This document shows, in pieces, positions 30,278 through 39,015 of a stretch of 47,468 nucleotides of DNA. The stretch lies in the NCBI RefSeq assembly GCF_009856355.1, contig NZ_WMEW01000021.1, positions 1 to 47,468 of the forward strand. Reading direction: 5' to 3'. The position numbers and the translations under genes were made by a program. This DNA comes from Halobacillus litoralis (GTDB lineage: Bacteria > Bacillota > Bacilli > Bacillales > Halobacillaceae). The notes under the pieces are model-generated. The model did not search any database. It was not told where the DNA came from and saw only the letters and a list, made by a program, of their open reading frames with translations. How positions within the stretch are numbered: position 1 is the stretch's first letter; each line of letters begins with the position of its first letter.

Positions 30278-31651
30278 TTAATCGACTGGATAAAAACGCT
30301 GGTGAATATGATAATAGTCAAGCTTATGACCCGTCGTCAGAGCGAGCCTTTCTACTTCCTGCAGCAGGAAGGTTTTATCCAGTTCATAAATGACTTTCTC
30401 TTCAATATGGTCAATCGTATTGCAGGCAAATTCCCAGAGCATTTCGTGCTTGGAACTGTCGATGGATTCAGCGATGGATGCGATTGAACCGACAAGATCA
30501 GTGATAATCAGGTGGTTGTCACGGGCGTAATGGCGGATGTATCCAAACCCACGGTAAATGTAATACTCAAAGGACTCGGAAAGCAGAATGACCCGTACCT
30601 GTTCATCCTTATCCATCAAGTAAGGGGTGAAGGTAATATAATCTTCTACAGTCAGCATCAGTTCTGACATCCGGTGAATCGCATTGGAAGCCGTTTTCGG
30701 GTCATCGTTGCTGATGGATTTGATTGCGATTTCAGCCAGCTTATGCATTCCCATCTGCAGATCCTGCAGTTCCGTCTCCTTATAGCCGATGCTGATCATC
30801 CGGCAGTACTTCTCCTTATCCACGTGTTCGGAGCCCGGCCCCCAGTAGGTGATCAGCTCATTTCCACGCAGGATATAATCACCCACCTGTGCTTTGAATT
30901 GAACGATGATGTTATCTTTCCGTGCCTCTTCAATCATTGTGTGATAATCGACAAGCTGGACATATCCGGATTTAACAGCACCTACGTGGAATGTCTCCTC
31001 CTGATAGTCCTCCAACAGATTGCCCGGGTTTTCACAACGGTAGGATTCCAGATCCTTTCGCAGTGTCTGGTTGATGATTTTCTCTGAGGACTGCTTCATG
31101 GAGTCCGTAATGTTATGTACCTGCATCCATGTGGTTGCATGATTGATGAAGTAAATAAACGTAACGGAAGACGTGAAAGCCATTAAAATCGTAATGGTTG
31201 GTACGGCAACAAAATATTCGTATTCCGTATTCCCGATGAAAAGAAATACGAGAAGCACATACACAAAGTTTCCATTAAAAATGCCCAGAGCATGCTGGGT
31301 CCGCTTGTCAGCAACAAAGTTAAGAAGCATCCGCGGGGAGAACTGCCCGCTGAAAGTCGTCAGCACAACAAGCAGGGAGTTCAATGTAAAGGCACTCAAT
31401 GTAAGGATTCCGCCAATCAGTGTACTGACGAGCATCCGCGTAATATCTGCATTAATCCGGAAGAATTCATGTGTATACTGTTCCAGCTGAAAAGACAGGT
31501 CCAGATAAAGCGTAGCTATGACAAAAAGAATCGAAGCGGCGATATAGATGAGCGGCATGTACCAGAGAGTCATCTGCATTTCGTGTTTCCGCTGACGCTT
31601 CGACATTTCAAAATATTTACGTAAAGATATCGGCAGTATCTTTAAAAGCAT
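30278..31651 (-). CDS. DUF2254 family membrane protein
   Basis: A 457-aa protein with four membrane segments in the first 190 residues (around 29-49, 75-97, 125-142 and 150-170) and a long soluble C-terminal part. The blocks LSAFTLNSLLVVLTTFSGQFSPRML and FINHATTWMQVHNI are characteristic of DUF2254 proteins. No biochemical function is established for the family to my knowledge. RBS AAGGAGG. Monocistronic by spacing. Confidence 0.85.
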   Translation of the reverse strand: MLLKILPISLRKYFEMSKRQRKHEMQMTLWYMPLIYIAASILFVIATLYLDLSFQLEQYTHEFFRINADITRMLVSTLIGGILTLSAFTLNSLLVVLTTFSGQFSPRMLLNFVADKRTQHALGIFNGNFVYVLLVFLFIGNTEYEYFVAVPTITILMAFTSSVTFIYFINHATTWMQVHNITDSMKQSSEKIINQTLRKDLESYRCENPGNLLEDYQEETFHVGAVKSGYVQLVDYHTMIEEARKDNIIVQFKAQVGDYILRGNELITYWGPGSEHVDKEKYCRMISIGYKETELQDLQMGMHKLAEIAIKSISNDDPKTASNAIHRMSELMLTVEDYITFTPYLMDKDEQVRVILLSESFEYYIYRGFGYIRHYARDNHLIITDLVGSIASIAESIDSSKHEMLWEFACNTIDHIEEKVIYELDKTFLLQEVERLALTTGHKLDYYHIHQRFYPVD

Positions 31652-31774
31652 TCGTGCTCCCTCCTTATTAAGTGGGATTGGTATAGATAGTGACGTATTT
31701 ATTTTCCCCTTTCCTTCCTGCCTTCAAACCGTCATAATTATAGGAAAATAGAGGGAGAGTGAAAGGGATTGGAC

Positions 31775-32218
31775 TTGAACTGGAGCGAGAAAACGTATGA
31801 GCAGCTGACAAAACAGGAACTGTACAGCATTTTGAAATTACGCGTCGAAGTATTTGTCGTAGAGCAGGAATGTCCGTATCCGGAAATTGACGGACGTGAC
31901 CCGGAATGTCTTCACATCTGGATGGAGGATGAGGGGGGAATAGCCGCCTACTGCCGCATTGTACCACCAGATCAGGAGAAAGAATCCTACAGCATCGGGC
32001 GTGTCATTGTACATAAGGATTACCGTGGAAAGGGAACCGCTCGTAAGCTGATGGATAAAGCCATTCAGGTGGTAGAAGCGAACTACAATACCGATCACAT
32101 CTGGCTTTCAGGACAGGAACATTTAAGAGGGTTTTACGCTTCTTTCGGATTTGAGGAAATGACCGGCGTATATCTTGAAGACGGCATTCCCCACGTGGAT
32201 ATGAAGAAGAATTTGTAA
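31775..32218 (+). CDS. GNAT N-acetyltransferase, ElaA-like
   Basis: A 147-aa acetyltransferase. ELYSILKLRVEVFVVEQECPYPEIDGRD is the ElaA-family N-terminal block, and IGRVIVHKDYRGKGTARKLM is the acetyl-CoA-binding motif A (V-x5-RGxGxA). Substrate unknown. Start: two in-frame TTG codons; the one at 31775 has AAAGGG at about 7 bp whereas 31769 almost touches it, so 31775 is chosen. Stand-alone gene between the DUF2254 gene (divergent) and the aldehyde dehydrogenase. Confidence 0.83.
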   Translation: MNWSEKTYEQLTKQELYSILKLRVEVFVVEQECPYPEIDGRDPECLHIWMEDEGGIAAYCRIVPPDQEKESYSIGRVIVHKDYRGKGTARKLMDKAIQVVEANYNTDHIWLSGQEHLRGFYASFGFEEMTGVYLEDGIPHVDMKKNL

Positions 32219-32292
32219 AGTGTCCAAATGTTTGAAAGGCATCCAGGCGGGAATGATAGCCCTGTAAAGTTCCTGAATGGAGGTAAATAGAA

Positions 32293-33747
32293 ATGAGTCC
32301 CCAAACATTTACGAAACAATATATCAATGGCCAATGGAAAAATGGCTCCAGTGAGAAATTTGTCGAGAATATCAATCCATATACAGAGCAGTCCATCGCA
32401 TCGATCCCGTCAGCCAATGAAGATGATTTGAATGAAGCGTATGACGCGGCTGTTCAGGCCCAGGAAAGCTGGATGTCCGTCCTGCCGGCTCAGAAGCAGA
32501 CATACTTCGATAAACTACTGCACGTCGTGCAGGAGCGGAAAGACGAAATCGTCGACTGGCTTGTGAAGGAATCCGGAAGCACGATCGTCAAAGCGGAAGT
32601 AGAATATCAAGCGGCTGTGTCCATCATCCGTGAATCAGCCAGTTTCCCGACGAGAATGTCCGGCACGATTCTTCCATCCAACACACCAGGGAAGGAAAAC
32701 CGTGTCTACCGTTCTCCTAAAGGGGTGATCGGCATCATCGGACCTTGGAACTTCCCGTTCCACCTTGCCCTGAGATCCATTGCACCAGCTGTTGCGACAG
32801 GGAATACAGTCGTCGTTAAACCCGCTTCAGATGCACCGGTAACTTCTGGTCTATTAATCGCTGACTTGTTTGAGGAAGCCGGCTTCCCGGAAGGTGTCAT
32901 CAATGTCGTGGTCGGGCGCGGATCTGAAATCGGCGACGCCTTTGTCACCCACCCGGCTGCTAAGCTGATCTCCTTTACCGGTTCAACAGAAGTGGGAAGT
33001 CATATTGGTGAGCTGGCTGGTAAACACATCAAGGATACGGCACTTGAACTCGGTGGAAACAACGCCATGATCGTCCTCGGGGACGCAGATGTGGAAAAAG
33101 CGGTGCAGGCCGCTGCTTTCGGTAAATTCCTGCACCAGGGACAGATTTGTATGTCTCTGAACAGAATCATTGTTCATGAAAGTGTTCACGATACATTCGT
33201 CGAGCAGTTCAAACAGAAAGTGGAAAGCCTGAAAGTCGGGGATCCTTCTGAAAAAGACACCGCCGTCGGACCACTGATCAACCGTGATGCTGTCGAGCGT
33301 ATTCAGGAAGATCTGCAAAAGACCCTTGATCAAGGGGCGGAAGTTCTTACAGGCGGAGAAGCAGACGGCAATGTTCTGCAGCCGACTGTACTGACCGGTG
33401 TCACCAACGAGATGCCGATAGCCAATAATGAGGTGTTCGGCCCTGTAGCTTCTGTGATTCAAGTGTCTTCCGAGGAAGAAGCGATTACAGTGGCGAATGG
33501 TTCTCCATATGGACTGAGCGGGTCTGTTTTCACCCGTGATGTCCACCGCGGCGTGGAAGTAGCGAAGCGTGTGGAAACGGGAATGATTCATATCAATGAT
33601 CAGTCCGTGAACGATGAAGCGCATGTCGCGTTCGGAGGAGAAAAAGAGTCAGGACTTGGTCGTTTCGGCGGTGAATGGGCTCTCGACAAATTTACCACTG
33701 TAAAATGGATCGGAGTCATGAACGGCTACCGTGAATATCCGTTTTAA
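32293..33747 (+). CDS. NAD(P)-dependent aldehyde dehydrogenase
   Basis: A 484-aa enzyme of the ALDH superfamily. The general-base Glu (ELGGNN, Glu252), the catalytic Cys (GQICMSLNR, Cys286), the cofactor loop SFTGSTEVG and GPWNFPFHLALRSIAPA are all present. The sequence around the Cys (HQGQICMSLNR) is like benzaldehyde/vanillin-type dehydrogenases (YfmT-like), but the substrate is not certain. RBS GGAGG, terminated by a strong hairpin. Confidence 0.9.
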   Translation: MSPQTFTKQYINGQWKNGSSEKFVENINPYTEQSIASIPSANEDDLNEAYDAAVQAQESWMSVLPAQKQTYFDKLLHVVQERKDEIVDWLVKESGSTIVKAEVEYQAAVSIIRESASFPTRMSGTILPSNTPGKENRVYRSPKGVIGIIGPWNFPFHLALRSIAPAVATGNTVVVKPASDAPVTSGLLIADLFEEAGFPEGVINVVVGRGSEIGDAFVTHPAAKLISFTGSTEVGSHIGELAGKHIKDTALELGGNNAMIVLGDADVEKAVQAAAFGKFLHQGQICMSLNRIIVHESVHDTFVEQFKQKVESLKVGDPSEKDTAVGPLINRDAVERIQEDLQKTLDQGAEVLTGGEADGNVLQPTVLTGVTNEMPIANNEVFGPVASVIQVSSEEEAITVANGSPYGLSGSVFTRDVHRGVEVAKRVETGMIHINDQSVNDEAHVAFGGEKESGLGRFGGEWALDKFTTVKWIGVMNGYREYPF

Positions 33748-33755
33748 ATGAATAG

Positions 33756-33795
33756 AAAAAAGCCGGGCCTTTATCAATAGGCCCGGCTTTTTTTG
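33756..33795 (+). terminator. Terminator of the aldehyde dehydrogenase gene
   Basis: AAAAAGCCGGGCC / GGCCCGGCTTTTTTT stem with a 10-nt loop. Confidence 0.93.
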
Positions 33796-33887
33796 GGAAT
33801 TGTACAGATGTAGGTTTTCCAGAGTTCTTCTGCTGCAAGGAAGGCTGATTAAGGAAGAATAGTCGTGGAAAGGGAGGAGTGATGGAA

Positions 33888-34052
33888 TCAATACTTCTCT
33901 ATTTCCCATTTAGGTCCCTGGACAATTAATACGTTGAGCTTATCGGCATATTCTCTCGCATCTTCTTCGCGTGTGAATATCCGTTCTCTCCGGTCGATGG
34001 GATCCCTGAGGATTTCAATTACACTGCTGTCTCTTCTTACGAGCGCGTACAT
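33888..34052 (-). CDS. 54-aa small protein, unknown
   Basis: A short minus-strand gene: RBS TAGGAGGGG 7 bp before the ATG at 34052, TGA stop at 33888-33890. The product starts MYALVRRDSSVIEILRD and ends GPKWEIEKY. It is soluble, highly charged, with an REEDAREYADKLNVL amphipathic helix. Codon use and RBS look genuine, but I know no function for it. It lies alone between the aldehyde dehydrogenase and mtnE. Confidence 0.65.
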   Translation of the reverse strand: MYALVRRDSSVIEILRDPIDRRERIFTREEDAREYADKLNVLIVQGPKWEIEKY

Positions 34053-34172
34053 TCAAACCCCTCCTATAAGATATGTGTAATCTTTGTATAATATATATTT
34101 AAATCCATTTACAATAAAAGTGCAACTTTTATCTTGCGATCACATCATAAGTATGAAGAAGAATATCAATAA

Positions 34173-34208
34173 AAAAAACGCCTGTTCCTTATAGGACAGG
34201 CGTTTTTG
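34173..34208 (-). terminator. Terminator of mtnE
   Basis: On the minus strand AACGCCTGT-CC / GG-ACAGGCGTT followed by TTTTTT. Confidence 0.9.
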
Positions 34209-34212
34209 ATGC

Positions 34213-35385
34213 TTATTTCTCCGCAAATTTCTTGAAGCGTACAACAGCTTCTTTTAATGTCTCTTCTGAATTGTTCAGTCCGATGCGGACATAACCTTCT
34301 CCACTTGCTCCAAAACCGATCCCTGGTGCTACAAACAACCCGGTTTCCTCAAGCAGGGCATCCGCGAAGGACTGGGAGCTGTAGCCTTCGGGTACACGGA
34401 GCCATGCAAAGAAGGAACCCTTGCACGGTTCTACGTGATAGCCGGCCTCTTCCAAACCGGATAAAAGGAGATCGCGGCGGTGTTCATATGTCGATGCGAG
34501 TTCCTCTACACAAGCTTGTGAACTGAGAAGAGCTGTGGCAGAGGCTTTCTGAAGGCCGCCGAATATGCTGCAGAAATAGTGGTCCTGGATGGTTTCGATC
34601 GCCTTAATAACACTCGGGTTTCCGACAGCGAAAGCTACACGCCAGCCGGCCATGTTATAGGTTTTCGACATGGTGTACACTTCCACCCCTGTATTTTTGG
34701 CCCCTTCCACCTGCATAAAGCTGAGCGGTTTGACGCCGTCGAAACCGATCGCTCCATAAGCAAAATCATGAATGACGCAGACGTCATGCTTTTCTGCTTC
34801 TTTGATCGTTTCTTCGAAAAACGCCCGGTCCGCGACAGCTCCGGTTGGGTTGTTGGGGTAATTGAGGAACATGAGTCTGGCTTTTTCCCAGCTTTCGGCA
34901 TCAATCGCTTCATAGTCAGGAAGGAAATCATTCTCAGCCAGCAGCGGCATCGGCTTCATTTCCGCTCCGACCATTTCAATTCCTGACCAGTAATCCGGGT
35001 ACCCGGGATCCGGAACGAGGGCGACATCTCCGGGATCCAAAAAGCACTGGCTCAGTTCCACCAGTCCTGTTTTACTTCCGGGCATGATAGCGACTTCTGT
35101 TTCAGGGTCCAGATCAACGTCATACTCACGCTTATAAAACTCAGCGATCGCTTCCTTAAAGAACGTATACCCGTGAAAAGGCGGGTACTGATGAAACTCA
35201 GGGTTGTCTGCAGCTTCTTTTAAAGAGTCGACGATATGATCGGGAGTCGGCTGGTCCGGGTTTCCCTGACCAAGGTTAATGGTGTCCCAGCCCTTCCTTT
35301 CATAGGCGTTCAGTTTATCAATCAGCGTTGCGAAAAATTGATCAGGCAGACGCTTGATGGCTTTGGATGTTTGAAATTCTTTCAT
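34213..35385 (-). CDS. mtnE: Methionine-salvage aminotransferase
   Basis: A 390-aa class I aminotransferase. The sequence follows B. subtilis MtnE (YkrV) closely through INLGQGNPDQPTPDHIV, YPDYWSG, LMFLNYPNNPTGAVA, HDFAYGAIGFDG, KPLSFMQVEGAK and SKTYNMAGWRV (PLP lysine Lys241). The reaction is the last step of methionine salvage, transamination of 2-oxo-4-methylthiobutyrate to methionine. RBS GAGGTGACC precedes the ATG. No SAM riboswitch is visible upstream, unlike the B. subtilis mtn genes. The companion gene mtnU lies 2.7 kb away rather than adjacent. Confidence 0.87.
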   Translation of the reverse strand: MKEFQTSKAIKRLPDQFFATLIDKLNAYERKGWDTINLGQGNPDQPTPDHIVDSLKEAADNPEFHQYPPFHGYTFFKEAIAEFYKREYDVDLDPETEVAIMPGSKTGLVELSQCFLDPGDVALVPDPGYPDYWSGIEMVGAEMKPMPLLAENDFLPDYEAIDAESWEKARLMFLNYPNNPTGAVADRAFFEETIKEAEKHDVCVIHDFAYGAIGFDGVKPLSFMQVEGAKNTGVEVYTMSKTYNMAGWRVAFAVGNPSVIKAIETIQDHYFCSIFGGLQKASATALLSSQACVEELASTYEHRRDLLLSGLEEAGYHVEPCKGSFFAWLRVPEGYSSQSFADALLEETGLFVAPGIGFGASGEGYVRIGLNNSEETLKEAVVRFKKFAEK

Positions 35386-35534
35386 GTATGGTCACCTCAG
35401 GCTTATGTTTTTGGAAAAGTCGAACAAAAAGATAATATAGACAGTGTAACATGACGGAAGTTTGAGTGGGAACATTAATGGTAAAGAAGTATAAATAGAA
35501 CATACGTCTGCGGACAGGAAAAGGAGTGAGCGTG

Positions 35535-36866
35535 ATGAATATTGTGGTTATCGGCGGGGATGCTGCAGGAATGAGTGCGGCGATGCAGATTGTCCGTAAT
35601 ACAGATGGGCATACGATTACGGTACTTGAGAAAGGGGAGATTACTTCCTACGGTCAGTGCGGACTTCCTTATGTGTTAAAAGGGGTCGTGGATTCAACCG
35701 AAGATCTGATAGCAAGGAACCCTGAAACGTTCAGGGAGAAATACGGGATTGACGTTCGCATCCGCCATGAAGTCGAACAGGTGGATTGTGACAGGAAAAA
35801 GGTTTACGCCCGAAACCTGGTTGATGGTGAAACAGTGGAATTGAAATATGACAAGCTGTTAATCGCTTCCGGCGCTTCTCCCATCGTGCCTCCATGGAAT
35901 GGACAGCATTTGGACGGGATTTATACGTTGAAGACGATTCCTGATATCGAGGAGATTATGGAAGGAACAACGAAAGCTGTTCAGCAGGTAACGATTATCG
36001 GCGGGGGTTACATCGGTTTGGAAATGGCGGAAAGCTACCGGGCGCTTGGAAAACAAGTAAGAATCATTGACCGCGGTGGTCAGTTAGCGAAAATTTTTGA
36101 TGAGGACATGGGTGAACTGGTCCATGAAGAAGCACGGGAGAACGGACTTGAACTCCATCTTGATGAGTCTGTTGAAGGCTTTCAGGGACAGGACCACGTT
36201 GAAGCGGTTGTAACAGATAAAGGGACCTACGAAAGTGACCTTGTGCTTGTGGCCGCGGGAGTGACGCCTAATACCTCGTTTCTTGAGGGGACGGGTATAT
36301 ACAAAGGGATCAAGGATGCTGTGGCTGTCAATGCGTTTATGGAGACAAGCATTATGGACATTTATGCCGCCGGCGACTGCGCTGTTCAATATCACCGGAT
36401 CAAAGAAAAAATGGATTATATTCCGCTTGGGACCCATGCCAACAAACAGGGCCAGATTGCAGGATTGAATATAGCTGGTATCCGTACACCTTTCCGCGGA
36501 ATCGTAGGCACATCCATATTGAAATTTTTTGATTTAACGCTTGGACGCACAGGTTTATCGGAGCGTGAAGCCGTGCAGGAGAAGTTTTCGGTGAAGACGA
36601 TGACCGTCCAATCCACCCACGAAGCCGGCTATTATTCTAAGGAAAACCCGATGACTGTAAAGGTGATTTATGATGCAGGGACCCGGCAGCTCCTTGGCGG
36701 ACAGATTATAGGGAAGGAAGGGGTGGACAAGCGGATCGACGTGCTTGCCACTGCATTGTTCCACAAAATGAAGGTGGATGATCTTCAGGATCTTGATCTC
36801 AGCTATGCCCCTCCCTACAACAGTGTGTGGGATCCAATCCAGCAGGCGGCGCGTAAAGCGGACTGA
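35535..36866 (+). CDS. CoA-disulfide reductase / NADH oxidase-type flavoprotein
   Basis: A 443-aa member of the pyridine-nucleotide disulfide reductase family with a single redox cysteine: N-terminal FAD motif VVIGGDAAGMSAA, YGQCGLPY (Cys42), the NAD(P)-binding TIIGGGYIGLEMAE, and IYAAGDCA. This single-Cys layout is that of CoA-disulfide reductases, NADH oxidases and NADH peroxidases. Bacilli use CoA or bacillithiol disulfides, so thiol redox is likely. ATG at 35535 has AAAGGAG 8 bp upstream. The NO synthase gene follows after about 65 bp and may be co-transcribed. Confidence 0.88.
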   Translation: MNIVVIGGDAAGMSAAMQIVRNTDGHTITVLEKGEITSYGQCGLPYVLKGVVDSTEDLIARNPETFREKYGIDVRIRHEVEQVDCDRKKVYARNLVDGETVELKYDKLLIASGASPIVPPWNGQHLDGIYTLKTIPDIEEIMEGTTKAVQQVTIIGGGYIGLEMAESYRALGKQVRIIDRGGQLAKIFDEDMGELVHEEARENGLELHLDESVEGFQGQDHVEAVVTDKGTYESDLVLVAAGVTPNTSFLEGTGIYKGIKDAVAVNAFMETSIMDIYAAGDCAVQYHRIKEKMDYIPLGTHANKQGQIAGLNIAGIRTPFRGIVGTSILKFFDLTLGRTGLSEREAVQEKFSVKTMTVQSTHEAGYYSKENPMTVKVIYDAGTRQLLGGQIIGKEGVDKRIDVLATALFHKMKVDDLQDLDLSYAPPYNSVWDPIQQAARKAD

Positions 36867-36933
36867 TCGATAGGGGAATCTATAGGAGTATGGTAGGATG
36901 GGGAATGAGCAACCTACAGGAGGATGTCGTACT

Positions 36934-38031
36934 GTGAATACAGATCTATATACAAAGGCGGAGGAATTCATCCGCCTGTTTTACCATGAGCAGCAGCTTT
37001 CCGGGGTAAAGGCCCGGCTTGCTGTTGTCCGACAGGCCATTGAAGAGGAAGGAACCTATACCCATACCTCTGAGGAATTGGAATTCGGTGCCAAAGTGGC
37101 ATGGCGGAATAGTAACCGCTGCATCGGCCGGCTGTTCTGGGATACGCTGCGCGTGTTCGATGCCCGTCATCTGGACACGGCCGAAGCTATGCGCGACGCT
37201 CTTTTTGACCACATCGATTACGCCACGAATGGAGGGCGGATCCGCTCAACCATCACCATCTTCAAACCGGAAACCGAGAAGCACCAGGTGCGTCTCTGGA
37301 ACCACCAGCTCATCCGGTACGCCGGCTACGAGGAAAATGGCAGAGTGATCGGAGATCCTGCTTCTCTGGAATTCACCAAACGCTGTCAGGAACTTGGATG
37401 GCAGGGGGAAGGGACGGCTTATGATGTTCTTCCTTTAGTCATTGAAGCGGATCATCAGCAGCCTCAGTGGTTTGAAATCCCCCGGGAAAAAATTCTGGAA
37501 GTCCCATTAAGGCACCCGGATTTTGACTGGTTTACAGATATGGGATTGAAGTGGTACGCCGTGCCGATCATTTCGGACATGCGTCTTGAAATCGGTGGGC
37601 TGAACTATACCGCGGCGCCGTTCAACGGGTGGTACATGGAAACGGAAATCGGAGCCCGTAATCTGGCTGATGAATTCCGCTATGACCTGCTTCCGGCAGT
37701 GGCTGAAGCGATGGGGCTGAATACCCGGCGCAATGCATCGTTATGGAAGGACCGTGCCTTGATTGAATTGAACCAGGCCGTTCTTTATTCCTACCAGATG
37801 GATCGGGTGAATATCGTCGATCATCACACCGCAGCCAAACAGTTCCAACGATTCGAGCAGAAAGAACAAGCCTGCGGGCGGCAGGCGACAGGCGATTGGA
37901 CGTGGTTGATCCCACCTGTATCGCCGGCAGCCACTCACATTTTCCATTCTTCTTATGAGAATCGGATGGATTCACCAAACTATTTTTATCAAACGCCTGC
38001 TTATGAAGCAGAAAAACCGTCGGACCTTTGA
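36934..38031 (+). CDS. nos: Bacterial nitric oxide synthase, oxygenase domain
   Basis: About 365 aa, the length of bacilli NOS oxygenase proteins (B. subtilis 363), which make NO from arginine with electrons from unrelated reductases. Conserved blocks: WRNSNRCIGRLFW with the heme-thiolate Cys63, TITIFKPE, WNHQLIRYAGYE, APFNGWYMETEIGARNLAD and TGDWTWLIPPVSPAATHIFH. No reductase domain is attached. Start is ambiguous: GTG at 36934 (AGGAGG 10 bp upstream) fits family length best, but ATG at 36898 also has an AGGAG and would add 12 residues. The flavoprotein gene just upstream is a candidate partner, unproven. Confidence 0.95.
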   Translation: MNTDLYTKAEEFIRLFYHEQQLSGVKARLAVVRQAIEEEGTYTHTSEELEFGAKVAWRNSNRCIGRLFWDTLRVFDARHLDTAEAMRDALFDHIDYATNGGRIRSTITIFKPETEKHQVRLWNHQLIRYAGYEENGRVIGDPASLEFTKRCQELGWQGEGTAYDVLPLVIEADHQQPQWFEIPREKILEVPLRHPDFDWFTDMGLKWYAVPIISDMRLEIGGLNYTAAPFNGWYMETEIGARNLADEFRYDLLPAVAEAMGLNTRRNASLWKDRALIELNQAVLYSYQMDRVNIVDHHTAAKQFQRFEQKEQACGRQATGDWTWLIPPVSPAATHIFHSSYENRMDSPNYFYQTPAYEAEKPSDL

Positions 38032-38048
38032 AGGTCCGGCGGTTTTTT
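38012..38048 (+). terminator. Terminator of nos
   Basis: AAAAACCGTCGGACCTT / AAGGTCCGGCGGTTTTTT stem with TG loop, overlapping the last codons of the gene. Confidence 0.9.
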
Positions 38049-38118
38049 TGTGGGTCTTATCATATTTGTTCATGATCTTCCGCCTATATCCATTTATCCC
38101 CAGTGGATAGCTGTGAAG

Positions 38119-38901
38119 TCATTGATAAAGGTCTGGACGGCGGTCCTGGAAAATCGGAATCTGCCTGCGGATCGCCTCAACTTCGGAGAAGTCGACCTCC
38201 CCATAGACAATTTCTTCGTCCAGTCCCCCCTCGGCGACAACGGTTCCCCATGGGTCAATAATGAGTGAATGACCGCCAAAGGTATTATTCGGATCAGAAC
38301 CGGAGCGGTTGCAGGCCATGACAAAGCATTGGTTTTCAATGGCACGGCTGATCAGGAGGCTCCGCCAGTGATCGACGCGCGGCTTCGGCCATTCTGCGAC
38401 AACCATCAGACCCCGGGCCCCGTCGAGCATTTCCGTACGCATCCATTCAGGGAAACGGATGTCATAGCAGATCGCTCCTGCCAGCGGCACGTTATGTAAG
38501 TGGAAGGTTCCCTGTGTATCTCCGGACTCCAGGTATTTTTCTTCATCCATCAGGCGGAACAAGTGAACTTTGCGATATTTGAGCAGGCGGCCGCCCTGTT
38601 CGTCGTAAACGACCATCGTATTGTAGAAGGACTCTCGATCTCGTTCAGCGATTGAGCCGGCAATTGTTACGCTGTAATCACGGGCAAGCTTCTGCAGAAG
38701 CTGATGCGTCGGCCCCTCCATATCTTCAGCGATTTCTTCCAGGCGTGTCAGGTCATATCCCGTTGTCCAGAGTTCGGGAAGCAGGATCAAAGCACTTCCC
38801 TGATCAGCCGCTTCTTTTATTTTAGCCTCCGCTGTTCTTCGGTTGGCAGCCGGGTCTCCGAAGGCAATATCCATTTGAATCATAGCGATCTTTGTTTTCA
38901 T
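38119..38901 (-). CDS. mtnU: Carbon-nitrogen hydrolase (nitrilase family), MtnU-like
   Basis: A 260-aa amidase of the nitrilase superfamily with the full triad: Glu43 (LLPELW), Lys111 (YRKVHLF) and Cys145 (GAICYDIRFPEW). It resembles YkrU/MtnU and omega-amidase (Nit2)-type enzymes, which deamidate 2-oxoglutaramate formed by glutamine-linked transamination; that fits MtnE using glutamine as amino donor. ATG at 38901 has GAGG at 8 bp; the two upstream in-frame starts touch the RBS. The symbol is given with moderate confidence because the family is broad. Confidence 0.8.
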   Translation of the reverse strand: MKTKIAMIQMDIAFGDPAANRRTAEAKIKEAADQGSALILLPELWTTGYDLTRLEEIAEDMEGPTHQLLQKLARDYSVTIAGSIAERDRESFYNTMVVYDEQGGRLLKYRKVHLFRLMDEEKYLESGDTQGTFHLHNVPLAGAICYDIRFPEWMRTEMLDGARGLMVVAEWPKPRVDHWRSLLISRAIENQCFVMACNRSGSDPNNTFGGHSLIIDPWGTVVAEGGLDEEIVYGEVDFSEVEAIRRQIPIFQDRRPDLYQ

Positions 38902-39015
38902 TATCATCACCTCATTTTCCCCTAGTGTATCAAATTATTCTGACGTTTTCCCGCTTTCCGTCACTTTTTTGGAAGCGTGATACAATAGAAAAAAAGATAG
39001 AAAGAGGAATGTGCG

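Noticed and set aside
34083..34110. dif-like recombination site (ATAATATATATT)
   Set aside because: Only the AT-rich centre resembles dif; the flanking XerC/XerD half-sites do not match.
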